From Streptomyces sp. NBC_00289 (lineage in GTDB: Bacteria; Actinomycetota; Actinomycetes; Streptomycetales; Streptomycetaceae): 64,000 bases of DNA. The notes under the pieces are model-generated. The model did no database searches. It was given only the letters and a program-made list of their open reading frames with translations, and was not told the DNA's origin. Location: contig NZ_CP108046.1 in the NCBI RefSeq assembly GCF_041435115.1, forward strand, positions 9,362,001 through 9,426,000, read 5' to 3'. Shown here in pieces: positions 17,181-26,281 of this stretch; position 1 is the first letter of the stretch, and each line of letters starts with the position of its first letter. The translations under genes were made by a program, and so were the position numbers.

Positions 17181-20123
17181 GTGGTCCGGTCCGGCGAGGA
17201 CCCGGTGGCGAGGGAGCGCACAGTCGGTACCGGGCCCACACGCATACGTGAGCGGTTCCTGCAGGGGGATCCTGTCGTCAGCGGGGTGCGCGCCTCCATT
17301 CTCGGCTCGTGGCAGCGCTCCCGGTCCCTGGGGCTGTCGCCCGACGCGTCCGAGCTGCCCTTCCGGGAGGATCTCGATACCGACAGCCGACTCGTCCGAG
17401 CCGCCGTTCCCGTGCTCGACAGGCTGCGTTACAAGTTCTTCGGCAGCCGGATGAACGTCAGTGTCGCCGACGTACAGGGCACCGTCGTCCTGCGCTGCTT
17501 CGGATCTGCGTCCCTGGCCAGGAGTCTCCCGGAGATCCAGCGTGTCCCGGGGTTCGTGTTCTCCGAGCGGTTCGCCGGCACGAACGGCATCGGACTCGCG
17601 CTTGCCGAACGGCAGCTCATCCAGGTCCATGGTGCCGAGCACTTCGCCCAGCGTTCCCAGGAGAGCGCCTGCCGCGCGATTCCCGTCCGGGACCCGCTCT
17701 CGGGGCAGGTCGAGGGGGTCCTGTGCTTCGGTTATCCGCGTAGCGCCGAGGACCCGGCACTGGCCGCCGTGATCACGAAGGCGGCTCAGGCCATCGAGGA
17801 CCGGCTGCTGGAACAGAGGTCCACCCGCGAGCGCACGCTGCTGCAGACGTATCTGAACATGGGTGGCGGTGCGGCCGCCCCGAGCGGCGCCGTCGGCGTG
17901 GAGGAGCTGGCACAAGGACTGCGCGCCCGTGACCAGGAACTTCTGAAGGAGACGGCCACCGAGCTGATCTCCCTCGCCCAGCAGGCCGCCCTCGAAGTGT
18001 CCTTGTCGGACGGCCGACGGCTCACGCTCATGAGCAGGCCCGTGACGAGCGCTTCCGGGGTGGAGGGCATCGTCATCGAAGTGCTTCTTCCGCATCCCGC
18101 GGAACTGAGCCTGCCGACCGTCCCGGTCCCGAGCGGCGAGCTGCGCCGTCGTGAACGCGGGCAGGCCTATTCCCCGCACGCCCCGGCGGGGCGCCTTTCC
18201 GTACCCGTGGGGTCCGGATCCGTCCTCGACACGTCGGGTCACGAGGGCGTAGGTGCCGTGGCGCCGTTCGGATTCGCCGCCGGCCCTCCGGCACCGAGGC
18301 CCCCCGCCGACGGGGTCCCCGGCCGCCGGCGCCCCGTCCGTACGGCCGGCGTGGACCCTGACGGCGTGGCGCCCGCGGGGGAGCGCGACGGTGCGCGGGA
18401 TCCGGCCGTCGGGCTGGTCATGGTGGGGGAGCCGGAGGTGGGGAGGTACGCCCTGGCCGCACGGCGCCGCCTGGAGTTGCTGTCAGAGGCCAGCGAACGC
18501 ATCGGCACCACCCTCGACGTGACCCGGACCGCCCAGGAACTCGCCGAGACGGCTGTCCCACAGCTCGCCGACTTCGTCACGATCGACCTGCCCGAGGCGG
18601 TGCTGCGAGGTGACGAGTCCGCCGACCCTCGCGGTGAACTGCGCCGCACGGTGGTCCACGGCATCCGCGACGACTGCCCCTTCAGCCCGGTCGGGAAAAG
18701 GATCGACTACCGCCCGACCACACCCCAGTCGCGCTGTCTGGCCGACGGACGGGCGGTGTTCGAGCCGGACCTGACGGCAGCCGCCGACTGGCTCGCCCAG
18801 GACCCCGAGGTCGGCGAGCGACTGATCGGCCACGTCCGTTCCCTCATTGCGGTGCCCCTGACCGCGCGCGGTGTCGTCCTCGGCGTCGCCGGCTTCTACC
18901 GCTCCCGGGATACGGCCGCCTTCCGCGACGACGACCTCACGTTGGCCCAGGAACTCGCCGGCCGGGCGGCTCTGTCCATGGACAACGCCCGGCGCTACAC
19001 GCGCGAACGCGCCACCGTCCTGGCCCTCCAGCGCAGCCTGCTTCCGCACGGGCTGCCCGAACAGGACACGGTCGAGGTGGCCCATCGGTACCTGCCGGCG
19101 GAGTCCGGGGTGGGCGGGGACTGGTACGACGTCATCCCCCTGTCCGGCACCCGCGTCGGACTCTTCGTCGGCGACGTGGTCGGCCACGGCCTCCACTCCG
19201 CCGCGACCATGGGGCGGATCCGCACCGCCGCACGCAGCTTCGCCGAACTCGACTTCCCCCCGGAGGAGGTGCTGACCCACCTCGACAACCTGGTGGTGCG
19301 TCTGGACCGGGAGGAGGGCAGGGAGGACCTCGCCACGGACAGTGTCGGCATCATCGGCGCGACCTGCCTGTACGCCATCTACGATCCCGCCACGCAGCAG
19401 TGCGCCATGGCCCGGGCGGGACACCCACCGCCCGCACTGGTCCAGCCCGACGGCACGGTGTCGTTTCCCGACCTTCCCGCCGGGCCTCCGCTGGGTCTCG
19501 GCGGCTTCCCCTTCGAGACGGCCGAGCTGCACATCCCCGAACACAGCCGTCTCGTCCTCTACACCGACGGACTCATCGAGGACCGGAACTACGACATCGA
19601 CGTGGCCCTCGACCGTCTGCGTACGGTGCTGGCCCGCTGCGACGGCACGCCCGAGGAGACCTGTCAGGCAGTCCTGGACACCGTGGCGCCCGCGCATCCC
19701 TGTGACGACATCGCCGTCCTGGTGGTCCGGACCCACGCCCTGGACCCCGACCGCATCGCCACCTGGGACCTGCCCTCCGACCCGGCTGTCGTCAGCGAGG
19801 TCCGTGCCGCCGCCACCCGGCAGCTTGCCGAGTGGGGGCTGGAGGAGACCGCGTTCGCCGCGGAGCTGCTGCTCAGCGAGCTGGTCACCAACGCGATCCG
19901 GCACGGTGCCGGGCCCATCCGGGTACGACTGCTCCATGAACGCACTCTGATCTGCGAGGTCTCCGACAGCAGCAACACCGCCCCGCATCTGCGCCGGGCA
20001 GCCGCCAACGACGAGGGCGGCCGCGGCCTGTTCCTCGTCGCACAGCTGTCCCAGGCCTGGGGCACGCGCTACACCACGGAGGGCAAGGTGATCTGGGCGG
20101 AATGCGCCCTCGATGCGTCGTGA
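17181..20123 (+). CDS. AcoR-like GAF / GAF / SpoIIE phosphatase / HATPase multidomain protein
   Basis: This is a 980-residue signalling protein. Residues about 20-220 match the N-terminal sensory region of AcoR/DhaR-type activators (SWQRSRSLGLSPD, then a GAF domain with GFVFSERFAGTNGIGLAL and ACRAIPVRDPLSGQVEG). A Pro/Gly-rich linker (about 310-425) leads to a second GAF (about 430-600, ERIGTTLDVTRTAQEL). The PP2C/SpoIIE phosphatase follows (about 610-860: GDWYDVIPL, VGDVVGHG, YTDGLIEDR, CDDIAVLVVR), then an RsbW-type HATPase (about 870-980: LLLSELVTNAIRHG, DEGGRGLFLV). It can therefore both dephosphorylate a STAS antagonist and act as an anti-sigma kinase. The GTG at 17181 has GAGAGG upstream. 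A frame extending to 17073 seems too long. Confidence 0.93.
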   Translation: MVRSGEDPVARERTVGTGPTRIRERFLQGDPVVSGVRASILGSWQRSRSLGLSPDASELPFREDLDTDSRLVRAAVPVLDRLRYKFFGSRMNVSVADVQGTVVLRCFGSASLARSLPEIQRVPGFVFSERFAGTNGIGLALAERQLIQVHGAEHFAQRSQESACRAIPVRDPLSGQVEGVLCFGYPRSAEDPALAAVITKAAQAIEDRLLEQRSTRERTLLQTYLNMGGGAAAPSGAVGVEELAQGLRARDQELLKETATELISLAQQAALEVSLSDGRRLTLMSRPVTSASGVEGIVIEVLLPHPAELSLPTVPVPSGELRRRERGQAYSPHAPAGRLSVPVGSGSVLDTSGHEGVGAVAPFGFAAGPPAPRPPADGVPGRRRPVRTAGVDPDGVAPAGERDGARDPAVGLVMVGEPEVGRYALAARRRLELLSEASERIGTTLDVTRTAQELAETAVPQLADFVTIDLPEAVLRGDESADPRGELRRTVVHGIRDDCPFSPVGKRIDYRPTTPQSRCLADGRAVFEPDLTAAADWLAQDPEVGERLIGHVRSLIAVPLTARGVVLGVAGFYRSRDTAAFRDDDLTLAQELAGRAALSMDNARRYTRERATVLALQRSLLPHGLPEQDTVEVAHRYLPAESGVGGDWYDVIPLSGTRVGLFVGDVVGHGLHSAATMGRIRTAARSFAELDFPPEEVLTHLDNLVVRLDREEGREDLATDSVGIIGATCLYAIYDPATQQCAMARAGHPPPALVQPDGTVSFPDLPAGPPLGLGGFPFETAELHIPEHSRLVLYTDGLIEDRNYDIDVALDRLRTVLARCDGTPEETCQAVLDTVAPAHPCDDIAVLVVRTHALDPDRIATWDLPSDPAVVSEVRAAATRQLAEWGLEETAFAAELLLSELVTNAIRHGAGPIRVRLLHERTLICEVSDSSNTAPHLRRAAANDEGGRGLFLVAQLSQAWGTRYTTEGKVIWAECALDAS

Positions 20124-20126
20124 AGC

Positions 20127-20152
20127 CACTCCGTCGGTGTCACTCCGGAGTG
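20127..20152 (+). terminator. Possible terminator hairpin after the SpoIIE gene
   Basis: CACTCCG (20127-20133) pairs with CGGAGTG (20146-20152) around a 12-nt loop, starting 4 bp after the stop. The stem is short. The right half also forms the palindrome CACTCCGGAGTG. Confidence 0.35.
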
Positions 20153-20231
20153 CGATATACGCGATACCTGGTGGTTGATCCCCTAGGGTCGACGTGCAGT
20201 CGGGAAGAACTCGTCAGTCCGACCCTCGGAG

Positions 20232-20468
20232 ATGTCCGTGCACGACGTTCCCGGCACCGCTGTGACAGCGAACCCGCCCTCCACATCACCACCACCGCTC
20301 CATGGCCGCGGGCTCACCGAGAAGTCCGGCGGGACTCCGGCGCAGGCGGGGATTGACGCCGACGGCCACGCAGGGAGTGTTCTCGGCCTCCCCGCTCCCG
20401 ACGGAGCCGGGAAGCTCCCCCTGGCGGCTGAGGCGACGCCCGCGTCCACCACCGCGACGCGCCCATGA
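20232..20468 (+). pseudogene. Internally deleted ABC-transporter ATPase gene (remnant ORF)
   Basis: A 78-codon frame sits exactly where the ATPase gene stands in the second transporter copy (30475). The translation-start region is shared between the copies: CGGAGA-GTCCGTGCA-GACG differs by two bases in 21. A CCTGG promoter element lies 71 bp before the GTG here and 72 bp before it in copy 2. After about six codons the similarity ends. The frame then runs as Pro/Gly/Ala-rich sequence to a TGA that overlaps the permease ATG (ATGA), the same coupling as in copy 2. No Walker A, Q-loop or signature motif remains. It may still be translated and serve only to couple permease translation. Confidence 0.6.
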
Positions 20469-21571
20469 ACCCGTCTCGCGCGCGCCGCTCCCGAAGCCCC
20501 CGGCCAGAGCGTCTGCGTGCCGCCGGCGGGCACCTGATCGGCACCTACGGCCTGCTGGCTCTCACCGTCCTGCTCTTCCTGGCCTTCTCGCTGGCCCTGC
20601 CGCACACGTTCCCCACCCTGGAGAACATCGACTCGATCCTCTCCAGCCAGTCGATCCCGGCCATCCTCGCGCTCGGCGCCACGGTCCCCATCGTGACCGG
20701 CAGGTTCGACCTCTCCATCGGTTACGGTCTCGGCCTGGCGCATGTCATGGTGATGTGGCTCATCGTGGACTCCGGGTGGCCGTGGCCGCTCGCCTGCCTC
20801 TCGGTGATCGCCGGAGGGGCGTTGGTGGGCGTCCTCAACGGAGTCGTCGTCGAGTTCGGGCGGATCGACTCCTTCATCGCCACCCTCGGTACCGGCAGCA
20901 TGATGTACGCCGCCACCGGCTGGATCACCGACGGGAGCCGCATCGTGCCCGGCCCCCAGGGCCTCCCGGCCGCCTTCACCGACCTGTACGACTCCACGTT
21001 CCTCGGCCTTCCGGTTCCCGCCTTCTACGTACTCGCCCTCGCGATCGTTCTCTGGGTACTGCTGGAGCGACTGCCGCTCGGCCGGTACCTGTACGTCATC
21101 GGCTCCAGCCCCCGGACCGCCGACCTCGTCGGCATTCCCACCCGCAGGTACTCGATCTACGCCTTCGCGACGTCGGGGCTGATCGTCGGCTTCGCCGGGG
21201 TGCTGCTCGCCGCCCAGCAGCAGATCGGCAACCCCAGCGTCGGTCTCGACTACCTGCTGCCCGCGTTCGTCGGCGCACTGCTCGGGTCCACCGCGATCCG
21301 GCCCGGCCGCCCGAACGCCCTGGGCACCCTCGTGGCCGTGGCCGTGCTCGCCGTCGGTCTCGCCGGCATCGGCCAGCTGGGCGCCGACTTCTGGGCGACC
21401 CCGCTGTTCAACGGCGCCACGCTGCTCCTCGCGGTCGGCCTCGCGGGCTACTCCGCGCGCCGCCGACTGTGCGCCGGTGCCACCGTGGACCGCGGTGAAC
21501 CCGCAGGGCCCGCGCCGACAGAGCGCTCGTCACCGATGAGGAACGGCGGCACACCGGGAGCCACGCCATGA
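20465..21571 (+). CDS. RbsC-type sugar ABC permease, copy 1
   Basis: This 368-residue permease of the ribose/galactose class has 8-10 predicted transmembrane helices. The class motifs are clear: QSIPAILALGATVPIVTGRFDLSIG (residues about 60-84), FIATLGTG, RYLYVIGSSPRTADLVGIPTRRY and DYLLPAFVGALLGST. It is a close paralogue of the permease at 32052, with most of the membrane region identical. The ATG overlaps the remnant ATPase frame upstream, and the TGA overlaps the binding-protein start (ATGA). Because its own ATPase is lost, it can only work with an ATPase supplied in trans, most simply the copy-2 protein at 30475. Confidence 0.93.
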   Translation: MNPSRARRSRSPRPERLRAAGGHLIGTYGLLALTVLLFLAFSLALPHTFPTLENIDSILSSQSIPAILALGATVPIVTGRFDLSIGYGLGLAHVMVMWLIVDSGWPWPLACLSVIAGGALVGVLNGVVVEFGRIDSFIATLGTGSMMYAATGWITDGSRIVPGPQGLPAAFTDLYDSTFLGLPVPAFYVLALAIVLWVLLERLPLGRYLYVIGSSPRTADLVGIPTRRYSIYAFATSGLIVGFAGVLLAAQQQIGNPSVGLDYLLPAFVGALLGSTAIRPGRPNALGTLVAVAVLAVGLAGIGQLGADFWATPLFNGATLLLAVGLAGYSARRRLCAGATVDRGEPAGPAPTERSSPMRNGGTPGATP

Positions 21572-22821
21572 ACCACGACCCCCGCGCCGTCTCCGCCGTC
21601 CCGGGTCGCGTCCCGCGGCTGCTGTCCCTGCGCGGAACCTCCCGTACCGTCCGTCACCGAGAGCGCGGGAAGCCCCTCGTCCCCCTCGGCGCCCGGGTGG
21701 TGTGCACCGCGCTGTTGGTGGCGGCCGTCCTCACCGGCTGCGAACGTGGCTCGTCGAAGGGACCGGCGCATCCGGACACGGGTATCAACGGGTGTCCGAC
21801 CGTGCATGCCAGGGCCGAAGCCGCCGTCCGGCAGGCAGAACGGACCGCCGTCCCCTGGCACGGCCCGACCGGTGGACCGCGGGCGGTACCGGACAAGACC
21901 ATCGTCTACGTCGCGCAGACCATGACCAATCCGGGAGTGGCCGGCGCCGCGAACGGCGTGCGGGAAGCCGCGAAGGTCATCGGCTGGAACGTCCGGGTGA
22001 TCGACGGCGGTGGCACCCCGGCGGGCATCCAGTCGGCCATGAGCCAGGCCCTGGCCCTCGACCCCGCGGGCATCGTCGTCGGCGGCTTCGACCCCAACTC
22101 GACCTCGCAGCAGGTCGCCAGGGCGGACGCGGCACACATCCCGCTCGTCGGCTGGCACGCTGTCGCCGATCCGGGCCCCAGCCGCAAGCCCCGGCTCTTC
22201 AGCAACGTCACGACCGAGGTCGGGGACGTCGCCGGCATCAGCGCGCAGTGGGTCATCGCACGCTCCAACGGCAACGCGGGGGTGGTGGTCTTCACCGACG
22301 CCTCGATCCCCTTCGCGAAGAGAAAGTCCGACCTCATCAGGAAGGAACTCGCCACCTGCGCGGGCGTCAAACTGCTGTCGTACGAGAACATTCCGATCCA
22401 GGACGCGAGCAGCCGCACTCCCCAGGAGGTCGCGTCCCTCCTGTTCCGCTATCAGGAACGGTGGACCCACTCGGTCGCCATCAACGACCTGTACTTCGCC
22501 GACGCCGCGCCCGCGTTCCGGGCGGCCGGCGCCGGGGGCTCCGGACCGCCCTCCAACATCGGTGCCGGGGACGGTGACCCGTCCGCCTTCCAGCGCATCA
22601 ACAACCAGCAGTACGAGGCCGCCACCGTGCCCGAGCCCCTCTCCCAGCAGGGATGGCAGATCGTCGACGAGCTCAACCGCGCCTTCTCGGGGCGGACCGA
22701 CAGTGGGTATGTGGCCCCCGTCCACGTCAGCACCGCCGCCAACAGTCGTGGCGCCACGTCCTGGAATCCGACCGGCTACAAGGAGGCGTACCGGAAGATC
22801 TGGGGGACGCCGGGCGGGTGA
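21568..22821 (+). CDS. Sugar-binding lipoprotein, copy 1
   Basis: This 417-residue Peripla_BP_4-type substrate-binding protein is anchored by a Cys in the segment AAVLTGC. A basic N-terminal region of about 45 residues precedes the hydrophobic signal, longer than in its paralogue at 33404, so a later start is possible. Family signatures are IVYVAQTMTNPGVAGAANGVREA, GGFDPNSTSQQVARADAAHIPLVGWHAV and VVVFTDASIPFAKRKSD. Long identical blocks with copy 2 (SSRTPQEV, VAINDLYFADAAPA, IGAGDGDPSAFQR) show duplication. It is coupled to the permease by an ATGA overlap. The ligand is presumably the sugar acid or polyol processed by the adjacent dehydrogenases. Confidence 0.92.
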   Translation: MNHDPRAVSAVPGRVPRLLSLRGTSRTVRHRERGKPLVPLGARVVCTALLVAAVLTGCERGSSKGPAHPDTGINGCPTVHARAEAAVRQAERTAVPWHGPTGGPRAVPDKTIVYVAQTMTNPGVAGAANGVREAAKVIGWNVRVIDGGGTPAGIQSAMSQALALDPAGIVVGGFDPNSTSQQVARADAAHIPLVGWHAVADPGPSRKPRLFSNVTTEVGDVAGISAQWVIARSNGNAGVVVFTDASIPFAKRKSDLIRKELATCAGVKLLSYENIPIQDASSRTPQEVASLLFRYQERWTHSVAINDLYFADAAPAFRAAGAGGSGPPSNIGAGDGDPSAFQRINNQQYEAATVPEPLSQQGWQIVDELNRAFSGRTDSGYVAPVHVSTAANSRGATSWNPTGYKEAYRKIWGTPGG

Positions 22822-22887
22822 CGCAGGTTCCGGCCCGGCGACCTGCCACGGGCTCCGCACGCGACGACGCGCACCGAGCCGGACGGG

Positions 22888-23963
22888 TCAGGAACGGTGC
22901 GTCGGCGCTCCGAAGTCGAGCAGCACCTTGCAGGAACGGGCCGGATCGCCTGCCAGGCTGAACGCCTCCTCGATGTCGGCGACCGGCAGTAGGTGACGAC
23001 CGGGTCGACCGCGAGCCGGCCGTCGGCCAGGGCCCGCAGCACCTCGCCGAGTTGGGTGTCGAACCGGAAGGAGCCGACCAGACGCACTTCCCGCGTGATC
23101 AGGGCGTTGGCGGCGACCGGTGTCTCTCCCGGCGGCAGCAACCCCAGACCGACCACCAGTCCGCCCCGGTCGACGCCGTACAGACACGTCCGCAGACCCG
23201 CCGGGCTCCCCGAGGACTCGATGGCGATGTCGGCCGCGAGCTCCGGGAGCGGGTCGGTCCCCGGCCCGACGCACACCACGGACGTCGCACCCACCGCCTT
23301 GGCGACCGCGAGCGGCGCCTCGTGGACGTCGGTGACGGTGATCTCGCCGGCGCCGGCCGCGCGCAGCGCCGCCACCACCAGCGCCCCGATGGGGCCCGCG
23401 CCGGTGACCAGCACCCGCTTCCCGCGTACGTCGCCGGCCTGGCGTACGGCGTGCCAGGCGACGGCGGCGGGTTCCGCGACGGCGGCGAGCCGCAGGTCCA
23501 GGCCCTCGGGGAGGGGGAGTATCCGCTCGGCGGGCACGACCAGGACGTCGGCGAAACCGCCCTGCACGTGCGGGTTGCGGGCCGCGCTGCCGAGATATCC
23601 GCCGTCGAGACAGGTGTTGCGCCGCTCGGCGCGGCACTGTCGGCACGCACCGCACGAGGCCAGGGGATGCACGGCGACCGGGGTGCCCGGCGCCGGAGCG
23701 GACGCGCCGGGCCCGGCCTCGCGCACCCGGCCGACGATCTCGTGGCCCAGAACCAGCGGCTCGCGCAGCCGGAACTCGCCGACCGCGCCGTGTCGCCAGT
23801 AGTGCAGGTCGGAGCCGTAGATCCCGCCGTACCGGATGTCGACGGCGACCTCCCCGGGCCCCGGTGAGGGGACCTGGCGTTCCTCCAGGCGCAGATCGCC
23901 CGCGCCGTGCGCCACCACCGCGCGCATCCGCGTCCTCCTCGCCGAGTCCATGTCCGTGTTCAT
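22888..23963 (-). pseudogene. idnD: L-idonate 5-dehydrogenase-like gene, frameshifted
   Basis: This is a zinc-type medium-chain dehydrogenase resembling E. coli IdnD (GSDLHYW.HGAVGEF, LVLGHEIVGRV, the structural-zinc Cys cluster CGACRQCRAERRNTC, VTGAGPIGALVV, LVGSFRFDTQ). Near 22988-22991 the frame breaks inside VDPVVTY. The expected continuation (LPVADIEEAFSLAGDPARSCKVLLDFG) is present in the next frame and ends at 22888, consistent with loss of one C. In addition, the catalytic-zinc Cys of the GGICGSD motif is Tyr here (codon at 23817-23819), one transition away from Cys. Either change alone should impair the enzyme. A sequencing error could explain the frameshift, but not the Tyr. It is last in the catabolic operon. 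Confidence 0.8.
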
Positions 23964-23988
23964 GACCTGACCTTCTTTCCTCGCGTGC

Positions 23989-24771
23989 TCAGATGACCGC
24001 GGTCAGTCCGCCGTCGATGGCGATCACCTGGCCGTTGACGAAGTCGGAGGCGGGGGCGGCGAGCCAGACCAGTGTTCCCACGAGGTCCTCCACGGCTGCC
24101 CAGCGGCCCGCCGGGGTCCGCCCCCGGATCCACGAGTCGAAGGCCGGGTCGTCCACCAGTGGGCGGGTCAGTTCGGTGACCACATAGCCGGGGGCCAGTC
24201 CGTTGACGGCAAGACCGGATCCGGCCCACTCCGCGCACATGCCCTTGGTCAGCATCGCGAGGCCGCCCTTGGAGGCCGCGTAGGCGGCGATGCCCGGACG
24301 GGCCAGCCAGGTCTGTACGGAACACACGTTGACGATCTTGCCGCGACGCCGCTCGACCATGCCCCTGGCCACCGCGCGGCCGACGAGGAAGGCGCTGGTG
24401 AGGTTGGTTTTCAGGACTCGCTCGAAGTCGGCCGCGCGGACGTCCAGGAGCGGCTCGCGGTGTTGCACGCCGGTGTTGTTGACCAGGATGTCCAGTGGGC
24501 CGATCCCGTCCTCGATCTCCTGGACCGCTCGCCGCACGGCTGCTTCGTCGGTGACGTCGAAGGGCATCGCGTGCACGGTGGAGCCGGTGCGTTCCGCGAG
24601 GGCGGCGCGCGCGGTGTGCAGGGCCTCGGGGTCCCGGCCGTTGAGGACGACGTCGGCGCCGGCCTCGGCGAGACCTGTGGCGAGCGCGAGCCCGATGCCT
24701 TTGCTGGAGCCGCTCACCAGGGCCAGGCGGCCGGTCAGGTCGAACAGCGCGGAACCGGTGGGGCTCCTCAT
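23989..24771 (-). CDS. idnO: Gluconate 5-dehydrogenase-like SDR
   Basis: This 260-residue short-chain dehydrogenase has the cofactor motif SGSSKGIGLALATGLAEAGA (from residue 20), NNTGVQHR, the catalytic Ser in NVCSVQTW, and YAASKGG as the YxxxK pair. GQVIAIDGGLTAVI closes the fold. The motif set and length match gluconate 5-dehydrogenases (IdnO), which reduce 5-ketogluconate to gluconate in L-idonate catabolism. The ATG overlaps the stop of the preceding hydroxyacid dehydrogenase (ATGA). Pairing with the idnD-like gene 25 bp downstream supports the pathway assignment. Confidence 0.85.
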   Translation of the reverse strand: MRSPTGSALFDLTGRLALVSGSSKGIGLALATGLAEAGADVVLNGRDPEALHTARAALAERTGSTVHAMPFDVTDEAAVRRAVQEIEDGIGPLDILVNNTGVQHREPLLDVRAADFERVLKTNLTSAFLVGRAVARGMVERRRGKIVNVCSVQTWLARPGIAAYAASKGGLAMLTKGMCAEWAGSGLAVNGLAPGYVVTELTRPLVDDPAFDSWIRGRTPAGRWAAVEDLVGTLVWLAAPASDFVNGQVIAIDGGLTAVI

Positions 24772-25733
24772 CGTCGTACTCCCGTCGGGGCCGGGAAGCT
24801 CAGCGGCGTCGCGGCGACTGCCGGGCCGGGCGGGGGCGGGAGTTCCGGCGTCTCGTAGTAGTGCATGAGCGCGGCGTTGTCGGCGTTCCCGTGCCCGGCC
24901 GTGACCAGCCATCGGTGCAGTTCGGAGACGGTGGTGGTGACGGGCAGCGGGACACCCGCGGAGCGGGCGTAGTCCCGGGCCGCCTCCAGGTCCTTCACCA
25001 TGTTGCTGACCCGCCCGGTCGGAGTGAGGTCGGTTTCGGCGAACTTCACGAAGAACTCCTGCAGCAGCGCGGAATCGGCCCTGCCGCCGCTGAGAGCGGT
25101 CAGGACGTGGCGCGGTGGCAGGCCGGCGGCCCGGACCAGAGCCGCGGCCTCGGCGAGCGCGGCGAATCCGCAGCCGACCAGCACCTGGTTGACGGACTTC
25201 ACGAGCTGCCCCGAACCGGCCGGTCCCATGTGGGTCAGGCGGGAGGCCAACATGTCCAGCACGGGCAGCGCCCGCTCGACATGCTCCACCTCGCCGCCGA
25301 GCATCAGGGTCAGTTCGCCTCGCTCCGTGCCCGGGGCGCCGCCCGACAGGGGTGCGTCGACCCAGCCGGCGCCCAGTTCGGCGGCCCGCTCGGCGAATGC
25401 GCGGGTGCGGCCCGGATCGACGCTCGACATGTCGATCACGAGTACGCCGTCGGGATGTCCCCGGTCCTCGCGTCCGGCGGACAGGACGCCGTCCGGGCCG
25501 AACACCACCTGCTCGACGATGTCGGCGGTGTTGAGGGAGAGGATCACGACGGAGCACGACGCCAGCCGCGCCGGCGTGTCGGCTGCCACCGCTCCGTCCC
25601 GTACGAGTTCTGTGACCGCGTCCGGTCGGATGTCGTAGGCCGTCACCGTGCGCTCGCGCCGCAGCAGTCTGCGGGTGATGGCGGAGCCCATCACACCCAG
25701 GCCGGCTATACCGACCTCCGTATGTCCTGACAC
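24768..25733 (-). CDS. Beta-hydroxyacid dehydrogenase family oxidoreductase (1)
   Basis: This 321-residue NAD(P)-dependent enzyme is of the 3-hydroxyisobutyrate/tartronate-semialdehyde-reductase family. It has the Rossmann motif GIAGLGVMGSAITRRLL, the substrate-binding motif DAPLSGGAPGTERGELTLMLGG, the catalytic Lys in GSGQLVKSVNQV and the cofactor loop Lys in NMVKDLEAARDYA. The GTG at 25733 was chosen because GGAGG precedes it. The frame to 25772 would run through the putative operator at 25749-25776. It probably reduces or oxidises a 3-hydroxyacid intermediate of the sugar-acid pathway. Confidence 0.88.
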   Translation of the reverse strand: MSGHTEVGIAGLGVMGSAITRRLLRRERTVTAYDIRPDAVTELVRDGAVAADTPARLASCSVVILSLNTADIVEQVVFGPDGVLSAGREDRGHPDGVLVIDMSSVDPGRTRAFAERAAELGAGWVDAPLSGGAPGTERGELTLMLGGEVEHVERALPVLDMLASRLTHMGPAGSGQLVKSVNQVLVGCGFAALAEAAALVRAAGLPPRHVLTALSGGRADSALLQEFFVKFAETDLTPTGRVSNMVKDLEAARDYARSAGVPLPVTTTVSELHRWLVTAGHGNADNAALMHYYETPELPPPPGPAVAATPLSFPAPTGVRR

Positions 25734-25748
25734 GCGAACCTCCGGAAC

Positions 25749-25776
25749 CATATTCTGTACTGTGAACAGCATATTG
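25749..25776. promoter_or_regulatory. Operator-like inverted repeat, IclR-regulon candidate site A
   Basis: CATATTCTGT (25749-25758) and ACAGCATATTG (25766-25776) form an imperfect inverted repeat around ACTGTGA. The minus strand reads CAATATGCTG-N8-ACAGAATATGG, closely matching the sites at 29467 and 30397. It lies 16 bp upstream of the dehydrogenase GTG. Confidence 0.65.
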
Positions 25777-25993
25777 AACTACTGGCGTGGGATGCCGCAA
25801 CCGTGAAGCTGGAAATCCACACCTCCCTTCTCTCAGGCCATAGGTCACTTTGATGGTTGGTGACCTGCCCGAATGAGGGATGCTTGTCGTCCAGCATGTT
25901 GGCGTGTGTGTCAAATGTTGTTACCGGTCGCCGACGCCCCCGGGCAGAGGGACCCTGCGCCGAATCGTCGGCCGGTCCTCGACGAGGCCCGGC

Positions 25994-26281
25994 CTCGTGC
26001 TCGGTGTCGTCGCTGAAGCGGGAGTTGCCGCCTTCGACGATCACGTCGCCGGGGGTCAGCAGGTCGGCCAGCCGGCGCAGTGACTGCCGGGTGGGCTCGC
26101 CCGAGGGCAGCATCAGCCACACCACGCGCGGCGCGGAGAGCTTGCCGACGAGTTCCTCCAGGGAGTCCGCGTCGCGGTCGGGGGAGGTGCGGCTGTAGCC
26201 GAGCACCTCGTGGCCGTGATCCCGCCAGCGGGCTGCCATGTTGCCGCCCATGCGTCCGAGGCCGACTATTCCTGCCTGCAT
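25994..26281 (-). pseudogene. 6-phosphogluconate dehydrogenase-like gene, 3'-truncated
   Basis: The first 96 codons are a clean N-terminal domain of the shorter (decarboxylating, NAD-dependent) 6-phosphogluconate dehydrogenase family: GIVGLGRMGGNMAARWRDHGH, VVWLMLPSGEPTRQSL, LTPGDVIVEGGNSRFSDDTEH. The characteristic next block (the GVSGG-type substrate motif) and the roughly 200-residue helical domain are missing. Translation continues out of family to a stop at 25706. The start overlaps the preceding dehydrogenase by 16 bp and has GAAGGA upstream. Loss of the catalytic half means no activity. It appears to be a deletion between this gene and the promoter region of the next gene. Confidence 0.8.

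Noticed and set aside
25872..25902. A fourth IclR-type site (minus strand CAACATGCTG-N8-GCATCCCTC)
   Set aside because: The left half resembles sites A-C, but the right half lacks ACAG-AT. It may be a leftover of the deleted promoter region, so I did not count it as an operator.
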